The notes beneath the pieces are model-generated. The model worked only from the letters and a program-made list of their open reading frames with translations, ran no database searches and was not told the origin of the DNA. From JAFGRU01 sp963665915 (GTDB lineage: Bacteria; Desulfobacterota; Desulfuromonadia; Desulfuromonadales; JAAYDE01): a DNA stretch of 64,000 bases. Position 1 is the first letter of the stretch. Every line of letters begins with the position of its first letter. The position numbers and the translations under genes were made by a program. The stretch lies in NCBI GenBank assembly GCA_963665915.2, contig CAXXSG010000013.1:558001-622000 (forward strand), written 5' to 3'. Positions 62,358 to 64,000 of this stretch are shown here, piece after piece.

Positions 62358-63730
62358 GCCTCTTCCGCAGAATTTGTGGTTAGAAGGCGCTAAAAAATAG
62401 AGCATTGCCCCTTTGGGAGGGTAAGATTGTTTTCCCCCAAAACGATCAACCCCCAACCCCAAAAAAGGCAATGCTGATTAAAACATTACTGAATAAGGTT
62501 GAACGATTCAAGTCGTTCATTTATGGCTCCGTCTCTGTCCAATTCGTTGACGGGGTGGAAGCCCTGGTCATTGACATCAAGCCTCGCCGGAATAGCCGCC
62601 CGGTTTGTCCCGAGTGCCGGAAAAAACGGAACATGTATGACAGGCTTCCACCGCGTCTGTTCGAGTACCTGCCGGTGTGGACGTTCAAGGTCTTTTTCCG
62701 CTACGCACCTCGTCGCGTAAAATGCCCGGACCACGGTGTCAAGGTGGAAGCGCTGCCTTGGAGTTACGGCAAAGAACGGACAACGTTCGCTTACCAGGTT
62801 TACCTGGCCCGCTGGGCCAAAAGGCTCTCCTGGAAAGAGGTGGCCCACATCTTCGAAACCAGTTGGGACACTGTGTTTCGAGCGGTCCAGTTCGTCGTCG
62901 ATTACGGCCTCGCCCACAGAATTCTTGAGGGTGTGACCGAGGTCGGTGTGGACGAGATAGCTGTTTTCAAAGGACACAAATACCTGACCCTTGTGTATCA
63001 ACTCAATGCCGGGTTCAGGCGGCTTCTCTGGTGTGGCCATGAACGCAGGACAAAAACTCTACTGCGTTTCTTCCGTCATTTTGGTAAAGAGCGCAGTGCC
63101 CAACTCAAATTTGTTTGCAGCGACATGTGGGCGCCTTATCTCAAAGTGATCGCCAAAAAGGCTCCTCAGGCGTTGAATATTCTGGACCGCTTCCACATCA
63201 TGCGAAAGTTCAACGAGGCGATTGACGAGACCCGGCGCGATGAGGTCAAACAGCTCAAGGCTAACGGCCAAGTGAATATTCTTGAACACGGTCGCTGGCT
63301 GTTGTTGAAACGTCCGGAGAATCTCTCCGAAAAGCAGACGGCTCGATTGAATGAGTTGCTCAAGCTCAACCTGGCGTCAATCAAGGGCTACCTGTTACGT
63401 GAAGACTTTCAGCGCTTCTGGACTATCAACGTCCGGACTTCGCGGAAAAGTTCCTCGACAACTGGATCACCCGAACGTTGCAAACCGATTTGGAACCAAT
63501 GAGGAAAGTGGCCCGGATGCTGCGCAACCACAAGCCGCTGATTCTCAATTGGTTCAAGGCCAAAGGGCGACTTTCCAGCGGTGCGGTTGAGGGTATGGAA
63601 CCTCAAAGCAAAACTCACTATGAGAAAAGCCTACGGTTTTAAAACCCTCAAGTGCCTGGAAATCGCCTTATATCATACACTTGGCAGGTTGCCGGAACCT
63701 GACTATCACCACAGATTCTGCTGACGAGCC
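62358..63730 (+). mobile_element. ISL3 family insertion sequence
   Basis: A 1373-bp element with imperfect 23-bp terminal repeats (GCCTCTTCCGCAGAATTTGT at the left; complement of ACAGATTCTGCTGACGAGCC at the right). It is flanked by a perfect eight-base target duplication, TTAAAAAA (62350-62357 and 63731-63738), as usual for ISL3. It holds one transposase gene with two frameshifts. Confidence 0.9.
62471..63724 (+). pseudogene. ISL3 family transposase with two frameshifts
   Basis: The reading begins MLIKTLLNKVERFKSF and shows the zinc-finger cysteines in CPECRKKRNMY, the helix-turn-helix WKEVAHIFETSWDTVFRAV, the VGVDEIAVFKGHKY aspartate and VCSDMWAPYLKVIAKKAPQA. A base seems lost at about 63420 (TGGACTAT for TGGGACTAT) and one gained at about 63597 (ATGGAACCTC for ATGAACCTC). 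The two restore AEKFLDNWITRTLQTDLEPM and KAKLTMRKAYGFKTLKCLE. The end at 63724 overlaps the right terminal repeat. Catalytic residues are all present if the shifts are errors. Confidence 0.85.
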
Positions 63731-63738
63731 TTAAAAAA

Positions 63739-63760
63739 TTGGGAAGTGTCCCTGTTTTCC
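63739..63760. repeat. Right half of the split family F palindrome
   Basis: TTGGGAAGTGTCCCTGTTTT complements the left half at 62327-62349 and matches the right arm at 61678-61698 apart from a few positions. Confidence 0.7.
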
Positions 63761-63787
63761 ACCTAAATATTCATCGTCGTTTTCACA

Positions 63788-64000
63788 TTACATTTTAACA
63801 ACCACTTTTCCAACAGTTCTACCGGTCTCAAGTTCCGTGTGGGCTTTTTGCATTTCTGAAAAAGGGAAGGTTTTTGACACATGAGGTTTTATCGTTCCGT
63901 TTTCCAGTAATTTTTTTAACGTATTCATGTCTTTTCCGTTTGATTGCACCATTTTAAATGAAACGTTGACATTGCGCTTTTCTGCCTCTTGCACCACTTC
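63788..64000 (-). CDS. Zinc-type alcohol dehydrogenase/quinone oxidoreductase, C-terminal part
   Basis: The last 70 residues of a medium-chain dehydrogenase cut by the window edge. SNGKDMNTLKKLLENGTIKP and the closing EMQKAHTELETGRTVGKVVV are the usual C-terminal pattern of the NAD(P)-dependent quinone oxidoreductase-like group (PFSEMQKAHTELETG). A GTG inside the frame at 63997 is not the true start. The cofactor-binding part lies outside the window. Confidence 0.85.
   Translation of the reverse strand, partial: EVVQEAEKRNVNVSFKMVQSNGKDMNTLKKLLENGTIKPHVSKTFPFSEMQKAHTELETGRTVGKVVVKM

Overview
This 64 kb window looks like a chromosomal segment of a Gram-negative anaerobe of the deltaproteobacterial type, most likely the Desulfuromonadales. 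That placement is inferred from gene content (LolA-like carrier, DUF362 ferredoxin proteins, ApbE with a NusG-II protein and a Gx transporter, CmoAB, an ArsR/permease/thioredoxin set) and from many dispersed palindromic repeats. No marker gene fixes the genus. No rRNA, tRNA or CRISPR array was seen.

Layout. 1-9 kb: the end of thiL, a small chemotaxis set (receptor, cheW, cheA), a LolA-like protein, rimO, apbE, a NusG-II protein and a Gx transporter. 9-17 kb: a nested repeat, hslO, a sugar-phosphate nucleotidyltransferase, a PilZ protein, a small lipoprotein, a membrane-anchored five-PASTA protein translationally coupled to an unknown protein, and a Gfo/Idh/MocA oxidoreductase. 17-29.7 kb: a prolyl oligopeptidase, an M23 peptidase, an AT-rich stretch with small genes and several terminators, cmoA-cmoB, a KamA-like radical SAM enzyme with a small zinc-ribbon protein, a sirtuin and an alkaline phosphatase. 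29.8-31.6 kb: a decayed mscS-like gene and a KefB-type antiporter.

31.7-50.3 kb is the main block, all on the minus strand: a small CBM48 protein, glgA, glgE, treS fused to maltokinase, glgB, treZ, a GH57/DUF3536 gene, treY and malQ. Together they form a nearly complete cycle between trehalose and glycogen-like alpha-glucan. Trehalose goes to maltose and maltose-1-phosphate (TreS-Mak), then to linear glucan (GlgE), branched glucan (GlgB), and back to trehalose (TreY, TreZ). GlgA and MalQ add side entries. Four genes from glgB to treY overlap by 4 bp each. glgA, the GH57 gene and malQ carry single-base frameshifts, mostly in homopolymers, so sequencing error must be excluded before calling them dead.

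50.5-57 kb: MarC, CorA and MscS membrane proteins, a DUF362 ferredoxin protein, a YjbQ-family protein, a lipase-like hydrolase and a Xer recombinase. 57-64 kb is repeat- and IS-rich: an ArsR/permease/thioredoxin set broken up by repeats, with a clear promoter and operator; an IS1595-type element with a nonsense codon; a tandem-repeat exported protein; an NlpC/P60 lipoprotein; an ISL3 element with perfect target duplication that sits in the loop of a palindromic repeat; and the end of a zinc-type dehydrogenase cut by the window edge.

The least described material is the set of dispersed MITE-like repeats (several nested in one another), the GWGxKKATDP repeat protein, the PASTA protein with its partner, and the small AT-rich genes near 21-23 kb.
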